Notes: generated from the letters alone by a model not told the origin. A DNA stretch of 64,000 nucleotides from Chloroflexaceae bacterium (GCA_025057155.1 JANWYD010000001.1:209113-273112); one strand, 5' to 3'. Positions 34,215-44,173 are shown, counted from the stretch's first letter. Program-made: numbers and translations.

Positions 34215-34306
34215 AGCGAAACCCGGTTTCCCCATGTCCCTGACCGGTGGCGGGGCCGCCGGCGCCCTACCGTCGGGCCGGGGGATGGGGAAACCCGGTT
34301 TCCCCG
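34215..34306. repeat. Two GGGGAAACCCGGTTTCCCC-type palindromes
   Basis: Copies at about 34215-34233 and 34286-34306 flank a GCCGGCG-rich hairpin block. They occupy the gap between tatD and the transglutaminase-like gene and belong to the dispersed family. Confidence 0.75.
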
Positions 34307-34344
34307 TACCCCTCCGAACAGCTATTGTTGACATCAACTCACCT

Positions 34345-36657
34345 ATGGCAGCCGGAACCCACCCATCTCCCGCGCCAGGCCCGGCGTGCACCCTGGGCGC
34401 GCTGCTCCCCGGCGCGCTGCTGATCCTGCTGATGACCGGCTCGGTCGTGTACGCGCTCTCGGTGTCGGGCTGGGCGCCTGGCCTGGAGGCGCTGCGGCCC
34501 ATGGCCCTCCTCGGCCTGCTGTGCGGAGTCGTCTTTGCCGGGCTGCCCTGGCTGCCCCGCTGGGTCGCCCACCTTCTCAGCGCGGCTCTGGCGCTCACCT
34601 GGGTCGTGCATGCCCTGGCCCCCTTGCTCGACGAGCGCCTGCTGACCTGGCGCGACCGGGCCACCGATCTGCTCATTCGCGGGCTGATCTGGGCGCGCGT
34701 TCTCAGTTCAGGCGGGCGTGGCGAGGATATCGCTCTCTACGTGCTGGCCCTCTGCCTGCTCTGCTGGGGGCTGGCCTATGGCACGGCCTGGGCCGTGCTG
34801 CGCGAGGGCCAGGTCTGGCGTCCGATCATTATGAACGCGACCATCGCCCTGGTCAACTACACCTATGTCCAGCCCAAGCCGACGACGGCTTTCTTCATTT
34901 TCCTTGGGGCCGCGCTGCTGCTGCTAGTGTATCAGAACATGCGCCAGCGCCTGGCGTTCTGGGATGCCTGGCAGATCGAGCATCCCGATCTGCTGCCGGT
35001 CCATGTGCTCTGGTCCGCGACCCTGGTCTGCGCGGCGCTGATTGCCCTCACCGCGCTGTTGCCCGGCAGCGTATCGGTGGATCGGGCCACGCGCACCTGG
35101 GCGGTGTTGAGCAGCCCCGTCCGCCTGGCCCGCGAGCAGTGGGAAGATATGTTCAGCACCATCAGCGCCCCGCCGGGCGCCGGCAGCGGGGCCTTTACCT
35201 CCCGTGGCGCGGCCCTGGGCGGGGCGCGGCGCCTCGGCGACGAGGTGGTGATGACCGTGCGCTCCATGCGCTACGAGTACTGGCGCGCCGTGGCCTTCGA
35301 CCGCTACGACGGGGCCAGGTGGGAAAACACCACCGGCGAACAGGCTCGCGCCACCCTTGGCGCCGCCACCCCCGAACAGGCCCGCACCCCCCGCGCCGCC
35401 AATGAACCCATTCCCCTCGCCGATCTACGCGGGCGGCGCGAGATCACCCAGACGGTTACGCTGGCCAGGGATCGCCTGGATGACCTGGTGGTGGTCGGCG
35501 GCGCAGCGCGGAGCCTCAGTCTGCCGGCGCTGGTGGAACACAACTATCTCCTCGACGAGAGCGGCGCCGCCCGGCCCAATTTCGACGATAGCGCGCTCAT
35601 CGTCGCCCGTCAGCGCCTCAGCGCCGGGACAACCTACAGCGTCACCGCCCTGGTCTCCTTCGCCGACATCAGCAGCCTGCGCGCCGCTGGCGATGACTAC
35701 CCCCGCTGGGTGCGCGAGCGCTACCTGCAGTTGCCCGACAGCGTCACCCCGCGCACCCGCGAACTGGCCGCCCGACTGGTGAGTGAAGCTGGCGCGCTCA
35801 CCGCCTACGATCAGGCCGTGGTCATTCAGGACTACCTGCGCACCTTGCGTTACAACGAGAGCATCGCCACCCCGCCCGCCGGCAGAGATCTGGTAGACTG
35901 GTTCCTCTTCGAGCAGCGCGAGGGCTACTGCGACTATTTCGCTTCGGCCATGGTGGTGATGTTACGCTCGCAGGGCATCCCCGCCCGCTGGGTGCGCGGC
36001 TACGCCGGGGGCGAATTTGATGTCGAACGGGGAGTCTACGTGGTGCGCGAGAGCGTGGCCCATAGCTGGCCCGAAGTCTACTTTCCCGGCTTCGGCTGGG
36101 AGCGCTTCGAGCCGACCCCAGCGGCCTACACCAGCCCGCCACAGCGCCCGCTGACCGGCGCCTTCGGCGAGGACGCCGCGGACACGACGGCAAGCGGCGT
36201 CGCGCCCCGCGACACCCGCGACCTGATCGAGGAGCTTGACGAAGGGTTAGAGCCGAGCCGCGCCCCGGTCATCGTGCAGGTGCAGGGCGGCGCACCCCGC
36301 GGTCTGCCGCTCATCGGCGTGGCGCTGGCGATTGCCGCGCTGGGCGCAGGAACGCTGTACGGGGTATGGCGCCGCGAAACGCGGGGGCTGGGGGCCGTCG
36401 CGGCAACCTATGCGGGCATGGCCCTCCTGGCCGGCTGGGGCGGACTACCCCAGCGTCCCTCACAGACCCCTGAGGAGTATGCCGAAGCTCTCGGAGCGGC
36501 CCTGCCCGCGCATCGCCATACCATTCGCGCCATTGCCCGCGCCTACGCCGGTGAGCGTTACCGCGGGCGTCCGGACCCCCTGCCCCCCGCCGAAGCGATC
36601 GGGGCGTTGCGGCGGGCGCTCATCCGCCGGGTGATCAGCCGTGGGCGGTGGGAGTAA
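34345..36657 (+). CDS. Transglutaminase-like membrane protein (TgpA-type, DUF3488/DUF4129 architecture)
   Basis: A 770-residue membrane protein. The first 240 residues or so hold about six hydrophobic segments, followed by a long soluble region with a transglutaminase-core domain. The catalytic cysteine is C529 (REGYCDYFAS) and the histidine is H573 (ESVAHSWPEVYF). The third position lies in GWERFEPTP, with glutamate where aspartate is common. A further transmembrane segment near 655-675 and a DUF4129-like tail complete the standard arrangement. Such proteins are often encoded with MoxR ATPase and DUF58 genes; neither is adjacent here. The role is probably extracytoplasmic peptide-bond chemistry. 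Confidence 0.85.
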   Translation: MAAGTHPSPAPGPACTLGALLPGALLILLMTGSVVYALSVSGWAPGLEALRPMALLGLLCGVVFAGLPWLPRWVAHLLSAALALTWVVHALAPLLDERLLTWRDRATDLLIRGLIWARVLSSGGRGEDIALYVLALCLLCWGLAYGTAWAVLREGQVWRPIIMNATIALVNYTYVQPKPTTAFFIFLGAALLLLVYQNMRQRLAFWDAWQIEHPDLLPVHVLWSATLVCAALIALTALLPGSVSVDRATRTWAVLSSPVRLAREQWEDMFSTISAPPGAGSGAFTSRGAALGGARRLGDEVVMTVRSMRYEYWRAVAFDRYDGARWENTTGEQARATLGAATPEQARTPRAANEPIPLADLRGRREITQTVTLARDRLDDLVVVGGAARSLSLPALVEHNYLLDESGAARPNFDDSALIVARQRLSAGTTYSVTALVSFADISSLRAAGDDYPRWVRERYLQLPDSVTPRTRELAARLVSEAGALTAYDQAVVIQDYLRTLRYNESIATPPAGRDLVDWFLFEQREGYCDYFASAMVVMLRSQGIPARWVRGYAGGEFDVERGVYVVRESVAHSWPEVYFPGFGWERFEPTPAAYTSPPQRPLTGAFGEDAADTTASGVAPRDTRDLIEELDEGLEPSRAPVIVQVQGGAPRGLPLIGVALAIAALGAGTLYGVWRRETRGLGAVAATYAGMALLAGWGGLPQRPSQTPEEYAEALGAALPAHRHTIRAIARAYAGERYRGRPDPLPPAEAIGALRRALIRRVISRGRWE

Positions 36658-36758
36658 GAGCGGGATCTTGGTGCAAGGCCCAGGCGACCTATTCCGGGAT
36701 TGGCACGACGCCGATTGCCTCCGGACGCGCCGCGCCCGATCCAGAGTCCGCCATAGCG

Positions 36759-37166
36759 TTAGCGCGGCATCGTGTGGGCCAACGTAAAAAGAATCTTGAA
36801 AACGAGGGGCCAGGAGGCGAGAACCACCGCCACGCCAGTAACAAAGAAGAATAGATGCCGGCCCCATCGGCGCGGTCGCGAGTTGAGGCTGCTTGCTTCA
36901 AGCACGATCGAAATGAGCGCTGGCGCTGATCCTCCGATCAGCAGGATGGGGGTCAGCCAGAGACTGTACGAGACCCCAATCCACACGGATAGCACGGCAA
37001 TACCCGCTACGAAAGCAAATCCCGCATACGCCGTAACCCAGCGTTCAGTATCGACGACGCCGGTGGCAAGGTGGGTCGTCTCCTTGAAGGCGGAACGGAT
37101 CATCAGGACGATACAGCCGAAGGCGGCAATCAGCAACAGCGTCGGGAACACGATGTGGTAATGCAT
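36759..37166 (-). CDS. Hypothetical membrane protein (135 residues)
   Basis: A 135-residue protein with four hydrophobic segments: IVFPTLLLIAAFGCIVLM near the start, then two in the middle around WVTAYAGFAFVAG and WLTPILLIGGSAPALISIVL, and a last one around LFFFVTGVAVVLASW. No family is recognised. The start at MHYHIVF is preferred because upstream residues in the frame are polar and unlike a leader. It sits at the edge of a patch with lower GC content. Confidence 0.5.
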   Translation of the reverse strand: MHYHIVFPTLLLIAAFGCIVLMIRSAFKETTHLATGVVDTERWVTAYAGFAFVAGIAVLSVWIGVSYSLWLTPILLIGGSAPALISIVLEASSLNSRPRRWGRHLFFFVTGVAVVLASWPLVFKILFTLAHTMPR

Positions 37167-37276
37167 ACAACCCTGTGCTCCTCTCTGGCGAGCAGTTGTA
37201 CGGTGATCAGAGAGATTAATGGTACGGACTCGAACAGTTTCTGGGGAATGCTGGCGCTTGCCGGTGCGCAATGTTT

Positions 37277-37878
37277 TTACCTGCCCCCTATATACAAGAA
37301 TTCTCTATGTATAAGATCAAATGATCCTCGTAAGGAGTTCCAACGATACACATAACGCACTCTTGCCAGTATTTCATCCTGACCGTCATTGTCAACATCA
37401 AGAAGCGATTTTTCGCTATTAGAGTCGATTTTTGGGTATGCCAGGGCTGAGGTTGGAGCGTGTATATTTAAAAAAGCGGTTTTATTTTTGTAGCATTTAT
37501 CCACTATAATATACACTCGATTGGCAAAATAATAATGGCGTCACATGCTTCATCAGGATTGATGAGTGTATATCTATGTGCAGAACTGTCTCGGTAAGTC
37601 AGGAAAGCCCCGCGAAATAATTGGTGTATTCCCTCCTTTTCGGAAGGCCATAAGCGCGGATCTGTTAAAAATCCCGTATTGGGGTGAAAAGCCTGTTTTA
37701 TTAGTTCCATTGCATCAGAATCAAAAGATCCCATGATTGCGCGGAGTTTTTCTTCTATAACTTTATAAGCGTTTAAGATGGCGTCGTCTAGAAAATCGTG
37801 ATCAAACCTGTCGATCACACGAATAGCGATATCTGGATGTAATTCCTTTTCTCGAAGTATATTCGCCAGCTTGCCCAT
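37277..37878 (-). pseudogene. TIGR02391 (Ymh)-like gene, apparently frameshifted
   Basis: The first frame (37504-37878) gives 124 residues with the TIGR02391 landmarks FHPNTGFLTDP and LFRGAFLTYRDSSAHR, but ends abruptly after NPDEACDAIIILPIECIL. The expected C-terminal helix continues in another frame (37277-37516) as ANRVYIIVDKCYK. The shift maps to the T-rich run ATTATTATTTTGCC near 37530, where one extra base would restore the frame. The second frame later contains DVDNDGQDEI, a calcium-loop-like motif. The family is associated with mobile or defence-like loci, but its function is unclear. The patch is AT-rich. A sequencing error is possible. Confidence 0.6.
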
Positions 37879-37903
37879 TCAGTATTACTCCTGTTGTGTA
37901 ACT

Positions 37904-38187
37904 TTACTGGCCATACTGACACTTTCTCGGCGCTGATACTCCCGGATGATGTACCCTTTGATCGGTCATTGGATAGAGAGTATTGGCCCGTAGGGCCTCC
38001 GCAGCAAAGGCGAGCGCTGTCTGAGGCGCCTCTGTGGTTAAATGGGGATGGGCGGCAAGCAGTTGCTCGATGGTTTCGCTGGCGGCGACTCTGGTCAGAA
38101 TCGACTCTACCGTAATGCGGGCGCGGGCGAAACAGGCATGCCCATTATAATGGCCTGGTTGCCCTGAATTGACCAGTGGTATGTCAT
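37904..38187 (-). pseudogene. DUF433 antitoxin-like gene, apparently frameshifted
   Basis: Starting at the ATG at 38187, which has AGGAG six bases upstream, the frame reads MTYHWSIQGNQAIIMGMPV, similar to the start of DUF433 proteins, and then ends early. Adding one T in the run GTTTCGCC restores the rest of the domain in the second frame: RITVESIL, ETIEQLLAAHPHLT, then ALAFAAEAL. DUF433 proteins are usually antitoxin-like partners of a PIN-type toxin; no toxin gene is adjacent. This is the second gene in a row broken at a T-run. Confidence 0.6.
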
Positions 38188-38537
38188 AGACTGCTCCTGC
38201 ACGGTGTTTCCATCGGTTCGATCCGCTGGAATGATCGGATTGGAAGGAGCATTCCGGTCTTTTCACCAGGCATCCGCGTTCGAGTGCGGCGCGCCGGGCA
38301 AAGGTGCGCTATACTGGCATGAACGTGCGGCTACCGGAGGGGGCGGCTGTAAGGGTTTCTAACGTGCAAACAGGCCAGGAATGGGAGCATCTGGCAGGGC
38401 GTCGCCCTTCCGGGAGAACGATATTCCTGCTGCCATTAAGGAGGGAGGCCGCTGCCGTAAAAGAATCAAACCAGGGATGGGGAAACTCGCTTTCCCCATC
38501 CCTGCCAGCAGGGAGGTCTGAAGCGTTGCAGCCCTTC
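38188..38537. other. Gap without a gene, with one dispersed palindrome
   Basis: No gene is seen. At about 38478-38500 there is a copy of the dispersed palindrome (GGGGAAACTCGCTTTCCCC) followed by CCCTGCCAGCAGGG, lying between the DUF433 remnant and the Phd-type antitoxin gene. Confidence 0.5.
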
Positions 38538-38795
38538 TCAGCTCTCCGCTGGCGTCTCGCTCCCGCCGTTCGCCTCCTCCTGCTGCAGGTGGAGATCGGC
38601 GAGCTGGCGCAGCGCAGTAAACAGCTCCACATCGAGAATCACGCCCGTAGGGTAGCCCTTCTGCGTGACGATGATCGGCTGGTGGTTGGCCCGCGAACGC
38701 TTAATCAACGCTGCCAGCGAGGAGGCGGCCTTTGAGATTGGCACGACACCCTGCTTCAGGTCAACGTCCAACGTATACTTCTTCAGATCGACCAC
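38538..38795 (-). CDS. Phd/YefM family antitoxin (orphan)
   Basis: An 85-residue protein with the Phd/YefM fold signature. The N-terminal DNA-binding part (VVPISKAASSLAALIKRSR) leads into PIIVTQKGYPTGVILDVELF, the usual beta-turn-helix segment, and a disordered tail (EEANGGSETPAES) that would normally wrap a toxin. No RelE-, Doc- or YoeB-type toxin is found on either side, so it is an orphan antitoxin or a remnant of a module. Confidence 0.85.
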   Translation of the reverse strand: MVDLKKYTLDVDLKQGVVPISKAASSLAALIKRSRANHQPIIVTQKGYPTGVILDVELFTALRQLADLHLQQEEANGGSETPAES

Positions 38796-39080
38796 GACAC
38801 CCTCCTGAATTATTCAATCCTTGCGGCTTATCCAGTGGAAACAGGGACCAAAGTCGCCCAAAACCGACTCCTGGTGCGTCTTTTTGTCCCTTTCTTGGCC
38901 TGCGGGTCAAAAACTGCCGTGCACGAGCATTATTCTCGCATACTAAGTTTGCCCGGCAGCGGCGATCTTTTTCGGACGCCAGGACCGATAAAAGATTGTA
39001 TTACATTTTACACCATAAGTTGATTTTTGTTAAGTCATTTTGGTGAAAGTCGGCGCGAAGAATCTTCCCCTCGCTCAGGT

Positions 39081-40202
39081 ATGATTACTACCCTCCTGCT
39101 GAATCACGGTCCGCTGGCCCTCCCCGCCTTCTTGCCCGATGCCACCCTTGGCGTCGTCCGTGCAGTGGACGCGCGCGACCTGCGCGAGGCAGGGGTTGCG
39201 GCGCTGGTGATGAACGTGTTCCACCTCATGCAACGTCCCGGCTCTTCGACCGTGACAGCCCTCGGCGGGTTGCATCGCATGGCGGCCTGGGACGGGCCGA
39301 TTATGACCGATTCGGGCGGGTTTCAGGCCTATTCGCTGATCCGCCAGCACCCGGGGGCCGGGCGCCTCAGCGATGAGGGGCTGACTTTCCGGCCCGAGGG
39401 GGCCGAGCGCCCCTTCAAACTTACCCCTGAGAAGAGCGTGCAATTGCAACTGGCCTATGGCGCCGATGTGGTAATGTGCCTGGATGATTGCACCCACGTG
39501 GATGCGCCAGCGGATGAACAACGCGCGGCGGTTGAGCGAACGATCCGCTGGGCGCGGCGCTGCCGCGATGAGTTCGACCGCCAGATGCGCCAGCGCCGTC
39601 TGGGCGCCGCGCGTCCGCTGCTCTTCGGCGTGGTGCAGGGCGGCGGCGATCTGACGCTGCGGCGCCGTTGCGCCGAGGCGCTGCTGGAACTCGATTTTGA
39701 TGGGTATGGCTTTGGCGGCTGGCCCCTCGACGCGCAGGGCAACCTCTTGCACGAGGTGCTGCGCGCGACGCGCCAGTTGATCCCTCCCCACCTGCCGATG
39801 CATGCCCTCGGCGTGGGCCATCCCGAAAACGTGGTGGCCTGCGCCCGTATGGGCTATCAGCTCTTCGATAGCGCCCTTCCCACTCGCGATGCCCGAGCGG
39901 GCCGCCTCTACGCCTTCGGCGCCGACCCGTCCGCGCCGGGGTTCCGCCTCGCCGGACGCTGGTTCGAGACGATCTATGTCGCCGATAAGAAGTTCGTCAA
40001 GGCGACCGCGCCTGTCTCGCCAGCGTGTGACTGTTACACCTGCCGTCACTATACCCTCGGCTACCTCCACCACCTGCACCGGTCCGGCGAAACGTTGTAC
40101 CTGCGCCTGGCCACTATCCATAATCTGCGCTTTATGACCCGGCTGATGGAAGTATTGCGCGCCGAGGGCGCTGGGCAGTTGGCCTCGATCACCAGCGGGT
40201 AA
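39081..40202 (+). CDS. tgt: tRNA-guanine transglycosylase family protein, divergent
   Basis: A 373-residue base-exchange enzyme of the Tgt family, which inserts queuosine precursors into tRNA. Seen are TDSGGFQ with an active-site aspartate, GVVQGGGD, and the nucleophile loop FDSALPTRDARAGRLY, which differs from the usual DCV(L/M)PTRxxRxG. The zinc site is CDCYTCRHYTLGYLHHL. The segment FGGWPLDAQG replaces the usual GGLSVGE, so substrate preference may differ. The start is the ATG at 39081; upstream in-frame codons run into AT-rich non-coding sequence. No other queuosine gene is in the window. Confidence 0.82.
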   Translation: MITTLLLNHGPLALPAFLPDATLGVVRAVDARDLREAGVAALVMNVFHLMQRPGSSTVTALGGLHRMAAWDGPIMTDSGGFQAYSLIRQHPGAGRLSDEGLTFRPEGAERPFKLTPEKSVQLQLAYGADVVMCLDDCTHVDAPADEQRAAVERTIRWARRCRDEFDRQMRQRRLGAARPLLFGVVQGGGDLTLRRRCAEALLELDFDGYGFGGWPLDAQGNLLHEVLRATRQLIPPHLPMHALGVGHPENVVACARMGYQLFDSALPTRDARAGRLYAFGADPSAPGFRLAGRWFETIYVADKKFVKATAPVSPACDCYTCRHYTLGYLHHLHRSGETLYLRLATIHNLRFMTRLMEVLRAEGAGQLASITSG

Positions 40203-40233
40203 TGCCTGGTCGAGGTCAAGCCTGGCGGCGTGT

Positions 40234-40440
40234 TATAATCCGGGATAGCTGATCGCATTGCATAGCCACGCGGCTTCCGGGCGGCTTCGCCTCCGTTGAG
40301 CGAGGAGATGCGGCCCCGGCGCTCCTCCAGCCGGCCCTGGGGCCGCAGGCGCCCTCCCATTCGGCGGGGGGAGGGGGCATGGGGAAACCCGGTTTTCCCG
40401 TACTTCTTCAGCCACTCTTGATTATGGTAGGAGACTCCCG
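40234..40440 (+). promoter_or_regulatory. Leader region of acnA with TATAAT and palindrome
   Basis: A TATAAT lies at 40234-40239 about 200 bp upstream of acnA; no convincing -35 is visible. A GGGGAAACCCGGTTTTCCC palindrome of the dispersed family lies at about 40380-40399 in the predicted leader, 40 bp before the start. Confidence 0.4.
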
Positions 40441-43188
40441 ATGAACAACAGTTTTGGCGCTCGCTCCACGCTTCGGGTTGGCGGTAAAGAATATGAGATC
40501 TATCGGCTTGATAGCCTGGCGCGGCACGGGGTAACCCTCGAGCGCCTGCCCTTCAGTCTCCGGATTCTGCTTGAAAACCTGCTGCGCACCGAAAATGGCC
40601 GCACCGTGACCGCCGATGATGTCCTCGCTCTTGCTAACTGGGACCCGCGGGCCGAGCCGGAGCGGGAAGTGGCCTTCACCCCCGCGCGCGTCATTTTGCA
40701 GGATTTTACCGGCGTGCCCTGTGTGGTTGACCTGGCGGCTATGCGCGACGCGATGGCTGACATGGGCGGCGATCCGGCGCTCATCAATCCCCTGCAACCC
40801 GTGGAACTGGTGATTGACCACTCGGTGCAGGTGGACGCCTATGGCACCGAGGCGGCCGTGTTGATCAACCGCGAGCTGGAGTTTGAGCGCAACCGGGAGC
40901 GCTATGCCTTCCTGCGCTGGGGCCAGACCGCCTTCCAGAACTTCAAGGTTGTGCCCCCGGGCAACGGAATCGTGCATCAGGTGAATCTGGAGTACCTGGC
41001 CCGCGTGGTCTTTACCAGCGACGAGAACCCCCGCGCTACCGGCCCGGTGCAGGCCTATCCCGATACCCTGGTCGGCACTGATAGCCACACGACGATGATC
41101 AACGGCCTTGGCGTGCTCGGCTGGGGTGTTGGCGGCATCGAAGCCGAGGCGGCGATGCTCGGCCAGCCGGTCTCGATGCTTATTCCCCAGGTGGTCGGCT
41201 TCAAGCTCTACGGCGCCCTGTCCGAGGGCGCTACCGCCACCGACCTGGTGCTCACCGTGACCCAGATGCTGCGCCAGAAGGGCGTGGTGGGCAAGTTCGT
41301 GGAGTTCTTTGGCCCCGGCCTTGCCGCCCTCTCCCTGGCTGATCGCGCCACTATCGCCAATATGGCCCCCGAGTACGGCGCCACCTGCGGCATCTTCCCG
41401 GTAGACGCCGAGACCCTGCGCTACCTGCGCTTCTCCGGTCGCTCCCCCGAGCGAGTCGCTCTGGTGGAGGCGTACTTCAAGGCCCAGGGCCTCTTCCACG
41501 ATGAGTATACGCCCGACGCCGAGTACTCCGATGTCCTGGAGCTGGATCTTGGCAGCGTCGAGCCGAGTGTCGCCGGCCCCCGCCGCCCCCAGGATCGCGT
41601 GGCGTTGAGCAAGATCGGTCCGGTGTTCGCTGGCGCGCTGCCTGGCATCCTTAGCCCCAGAGGCGAGGTTGATCCCGCTGCGTTGCAGACGCGCGTGCCC
41701 TGCATCATTGATGGCGAGACGGTGGAGTTGGGCCACGGTTCGGTAGTCATTGCCGCTATCACCAGTTGCACCAACACTTCCAACCCCTCGGTGATGATCG
41801 GCGCCGGCCTCCTGGCCAGAAAGGCCGTCGAGAAAGGCCTGCGCGTCAAGCCCTGGGTCAAGACTTCGCTTGCCCCCGGCTCCAAAGTAGTGACCGAGTA
41901 CCTTGATCGCGCCGGATTGACCCCCTACCTCAATCAGTTGCGCTTCAACACCGTCGGCTACGGATGCACCACCTGCATCGGCAACTCAGGCCCCTTGCCC
42001 CAGCCGGTCTCCCAGGCGGTCGAGCAGGGCAATCTGGTAGTCGCGTCGGTGCTGTCGGGGAACCGCAACTTTGAGGGCCGGGTGCAGTCAGAGGTGAAGG
42101 CCAACTTCTTGATGAGTCCGCCGCTGGTGGTGGCCTTTGCCCTGGCCGGGCGCATTGATATTGACCTGACCAGCGAGCCCCTGGGCGTGGGCGCCGATGG
42201 CGAGCCGGTGTTCCTCCGAGATATCTGGCCGAGCCATGCCGAGATCCAGGAGACGATTGACGCGGCGATCCAGTCGGAAATGTTCCAGCGCAGCTACGCG
42301 CAGATTTTTGTCGGCGACGAGCACTGGGAGAACCTGGACGTGCCGGCCGGCGATCGCTTCGTCTGGGACCCGCAGAGCACCTATGTGCGGCGGCCGCCCT
42401 ATTTCGATCACATGCCGGAGGAGCCGCCCGCGCACGTGCCCGAGATTGAGGGTGCGCGGGTGCTGGCGTTGCTTGGCGATAGCATCACCACCGACCACAT
42501 CTCGCCCGCGGGGAGCATCAAAGCCAGTTCACCCGCCGGCCGCTACCTGATCGAACGCGGCGTTGAACCAAAAGACTTCAACAGCTACGGATCACGCCGC
42601 GGCAACCACGAGGTGATGGTGCGCGGCACCTTCGCCAATGTGCGCCTGCGGAATCGCCTGGCGCCCGGAACCGAGGGGGGCTTTGCTCCCTACCTGCCCA
42701 CCGGCGAGATCCTCTCCATCTACGACGCCGCCATGCGCTACCAGGCCGACGGAACGCCGCTGCTGGTCATCGCCGGCAAGGAGTATGGCTCCGGCTCCAG
42801 CCGCGACTGGGCCGCTAAAGGGCCGTATCTCCAGGGCGTCAAAGCGGTGATCGCCGAGAGCTTCGAGCGCATCCATCGCTCGAACCTGGTTGGCATGGGC
42901 ATCCTGCCGCTGCAATTCAAGCCGGGGGAGAGCGCCGAAAGCCTCGGCCTGACCGGCCGCGAGGTCTACGATGTTCTCGGCCTCAAGGAGGCCGTGGCCT
43001 TAGGGTTCGCCGGTGGGCGGACGCTTACGGTGCGCGCCACTGGAGATAATGACACGGTGAAGACCTTCGAGGTGATCGCGCGGATTGATACTCCCCAGGA
43101 ACTGCAGTACTACGTCCACGGCGGCATCTTGCAGTATGTGCTGCGCCAGCTCCTGGCGGAGTCGAAGCAACCTGCCCCGGGAGCGTAG
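40441..43188 (+). CDS. acnA: Aconitate hydratase A (IRP1/AcnA type)
   Basis: A 915-residue aconitase interconverting citrate and isocitrate in the TCA cycle. The three cysteines that bind the 4Fe-4S cluster are C443 (SCTNTSNPS) and C509 and C512 ([12 protein letters not shown]). The C-terminal swivel domain carries [13 protein letters not shown] and the [11 protein letters not shown] substrate motif. The length is normal for the AcnA class. The start has GGAG about seven bases upstream. It faces the HdrDE-like pair tail to tail across an octamer array. Confidence 0.97.
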   Translation: MNNSFGARSTLRVGGKEYEIYRLDSLARHGVTLERLPFSLRILLENLLRTENGRTVTADDVLALANWDPRAEPEREVAFTPARVILQDFTGVPCVVDLAAMRDAMADMGGDPALINPLQPVELVIDHSVQVDAYGTEAAVLINRELEFERNRERYAFLRWGQTAFQNFKVVPPGNGIVHQVNLEYLARVVFTSDENPRATGPVQAYPDTLVGTDSHTTMINGLGVLGWGVGGIEAEAAMLGQPVSMLIPQVVGFKLYGALSEGATATDLVLTVTQMLRQKGVVGKFVEFFGPGLAALSLADRATIANMAPEYGATCGIFPVDAETLRYLRFSGRSPERVALVEAYFKAQGLFHDEYTPDAEYSDVLELDLGSVEPSVAGPRRPQDRVALSKIGPVFAGALPGILSPRGEVDPAALQTRVPCIIDGETVELGHGSVVIAAITSCTNTSNPSVMIGAGLLARKAVEKGLRVKPWVKTSLAPGSKVVTEYLDRAGLTPYLNQLRFNTVGYGCTTCIGNSGPLPQPVSQAVEQGNLVVASVLSGNRNFEGRVQSEVKANFLMSPPLVVAFALAGRIDIDLTSEPLGVGADGEPVFLRDIWPSHAEIQETIDAAIQSEMFQRSYAQIFVGDEHWENLDVPAGDRFVWDPQSTYVRRPPYFDHMPEEPPAHVPEIEGARVLALLGDSITTDHISPAGSIKASSPAGRYLIERGVEPKDFNSYGSRRGNHEVMVRGTFANVRLRNRLAPGTEGGFAPYLPTGEILSIYDAAMRYQADGTPLLVIAGKEYGSGSSRDWAAKGPYLQGVKAVIAESFERIHRSNLVGMGILPLQFKPGESAESLGLTGREVYDVLGLKEAVALGFAGGRTLTVRATGDNDTVKTFEVIARIDTPQELQYYVHGGILQYVLRQLLAESKQPAPGA

Positions 43189-43189
43189 G

Positions 43190-43335
43190 GTGGTGTGGAG
43201 GTGTAGAGGTGTGGAGCTGTGGAGTGGAGAGGATACCTGCAATTCGGATATCTCCGCACCTCTACATCTCCACACCTCTACATCTCTACACCTCCACACC
43301 TCCACACCTCCACACCTCCACACCTCCACACCTAC
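43190..43335. repeat. Paired inverted octamer arrays between acnA and the HdrE-like gene
   Basis: The left array (43192-43231) has about five GTGGAGGT-type octamers starting a few bases after the acnA stop. The right array (43250-43333) has about ten CACCTCCA-type octamers with CATCTCTA variants, running into the stop codon of the minus-strand gene. Only about 20 bp separate the arms, so a long hairpin is likely in RNA or single-stranded DNA. Confidence 0.92.
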
Positions 43336-44153
43336 GCAATCGTCCCCACCATCCGCCGGCGGGTCGCCACGGCGATGGCGAAGAACCCATACACTATATG
43401 GAAGAGGTAGGTGAAGGGGAAGAGCGTGAAGAGCGCCAGGCCCAGCGCGGCGTGCACGAACACGATCCCCGGCACGAGTTCCAGCCGCGCGAACAGCTCC
43501 GTCCAGATGATGCAGAAGATCAGCGTCCGGACGAGCATGCGGTCCCAGGGCCGGCGACCGGCCACGCGCACCCCTCGCGACGCCTCATCCATATCCGAGA
43601 CGATAGCCGAGCTGCGCCGCAGCAGCAGGGTGATCATCAGGGCCATGTTCCCGACCACGGCAAACCCGACCGCCACCCAGGTCACGCCGACGAAGACCGG
43701 CGCCAGGCTGCCGAAGAGGAAGTGCGACTGTAGCGCCTCGCCGTTGCCGAAGATGATCGCCAGCAGGTTGGAGGGGCTGGTGTTGTAGCTGTGTTCCAGG
43801 TGCCGGGCCACGTCGGGCACGGGCTGGCCTGCCAGCAGGCGCGCCCCCAGGATCAGTGCCGAGAGCGTATAGCCGGTGACCTCGGTGATGATGGCGATGT
43901 GATAGGCGATCAGCCCGTAGCCCCAGAGCGAATTGGATTTGCGATGGAAGTGGGCGAACGGGCCGATCAGCACCGCCTTGAGCGCTGCGCCCAGCGGCAT
44001 GCGCGGCGGGGCGCCGATGAAGTTCGGCGTCACGCCCCGGAAGTGCTGGCGAAACAGCAGGGCCTTGAGCAGGCGCCCCAGGCGCAATCCCAGACCGACG
44101 AGAAAGATCGTAAAGACGATGGGCGCAACGATGTCCAGAAGAGTGATGAGCAT
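43332..44153 (-). CDS. Membrane b-type cytochrome subunit, NarI/HdrE/DsrM-like
   Basis: A 273-residue membrane protein with six or so hydrophobic segments and several histidines within or near helices (AYHIAIITEVTGYTL, FAHFHRK, FVHAALGLALFTL, LFHIVYGFF), as expected for haem b ligands of the NarI/HdrE type. It would pass electrons between the quinone pool and the soluble iron-sulfur partner encoded 20 bp upstream. The start at MLITLLDIV is supported by AAGGAGG seven bases upstream; a longer ATG would overlap the preceding gene. Confidence 0.82.
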   Translation of the reverse strand: MLITLLDIVAPIVFTIFLVGLGLRLGRLLKALLFRQHFRGVTPNFIGAPPRMPLGAALKAVLIGPFAHFHRKSNSLWGYGLIAYHIAIITEVTGYTLSALILGARLLAGQPVPDVARHLEHSYNTSPSNLLAIIFGNGEALQSHFLFGSLAPVFVGVTWVAVGFAVVGNMALMITLLLRRSSAIVSDMDEASRGVRVAGRRPWDRMLVRTLIFCIIWTELFARLELVPGIVFVHAALGLALFTLFPFTYLFHIVYGFFAIAVATRRRMVGTIA

Positions 44154-44173
44154 CGCGGGGCCTCCTTCCCCTG

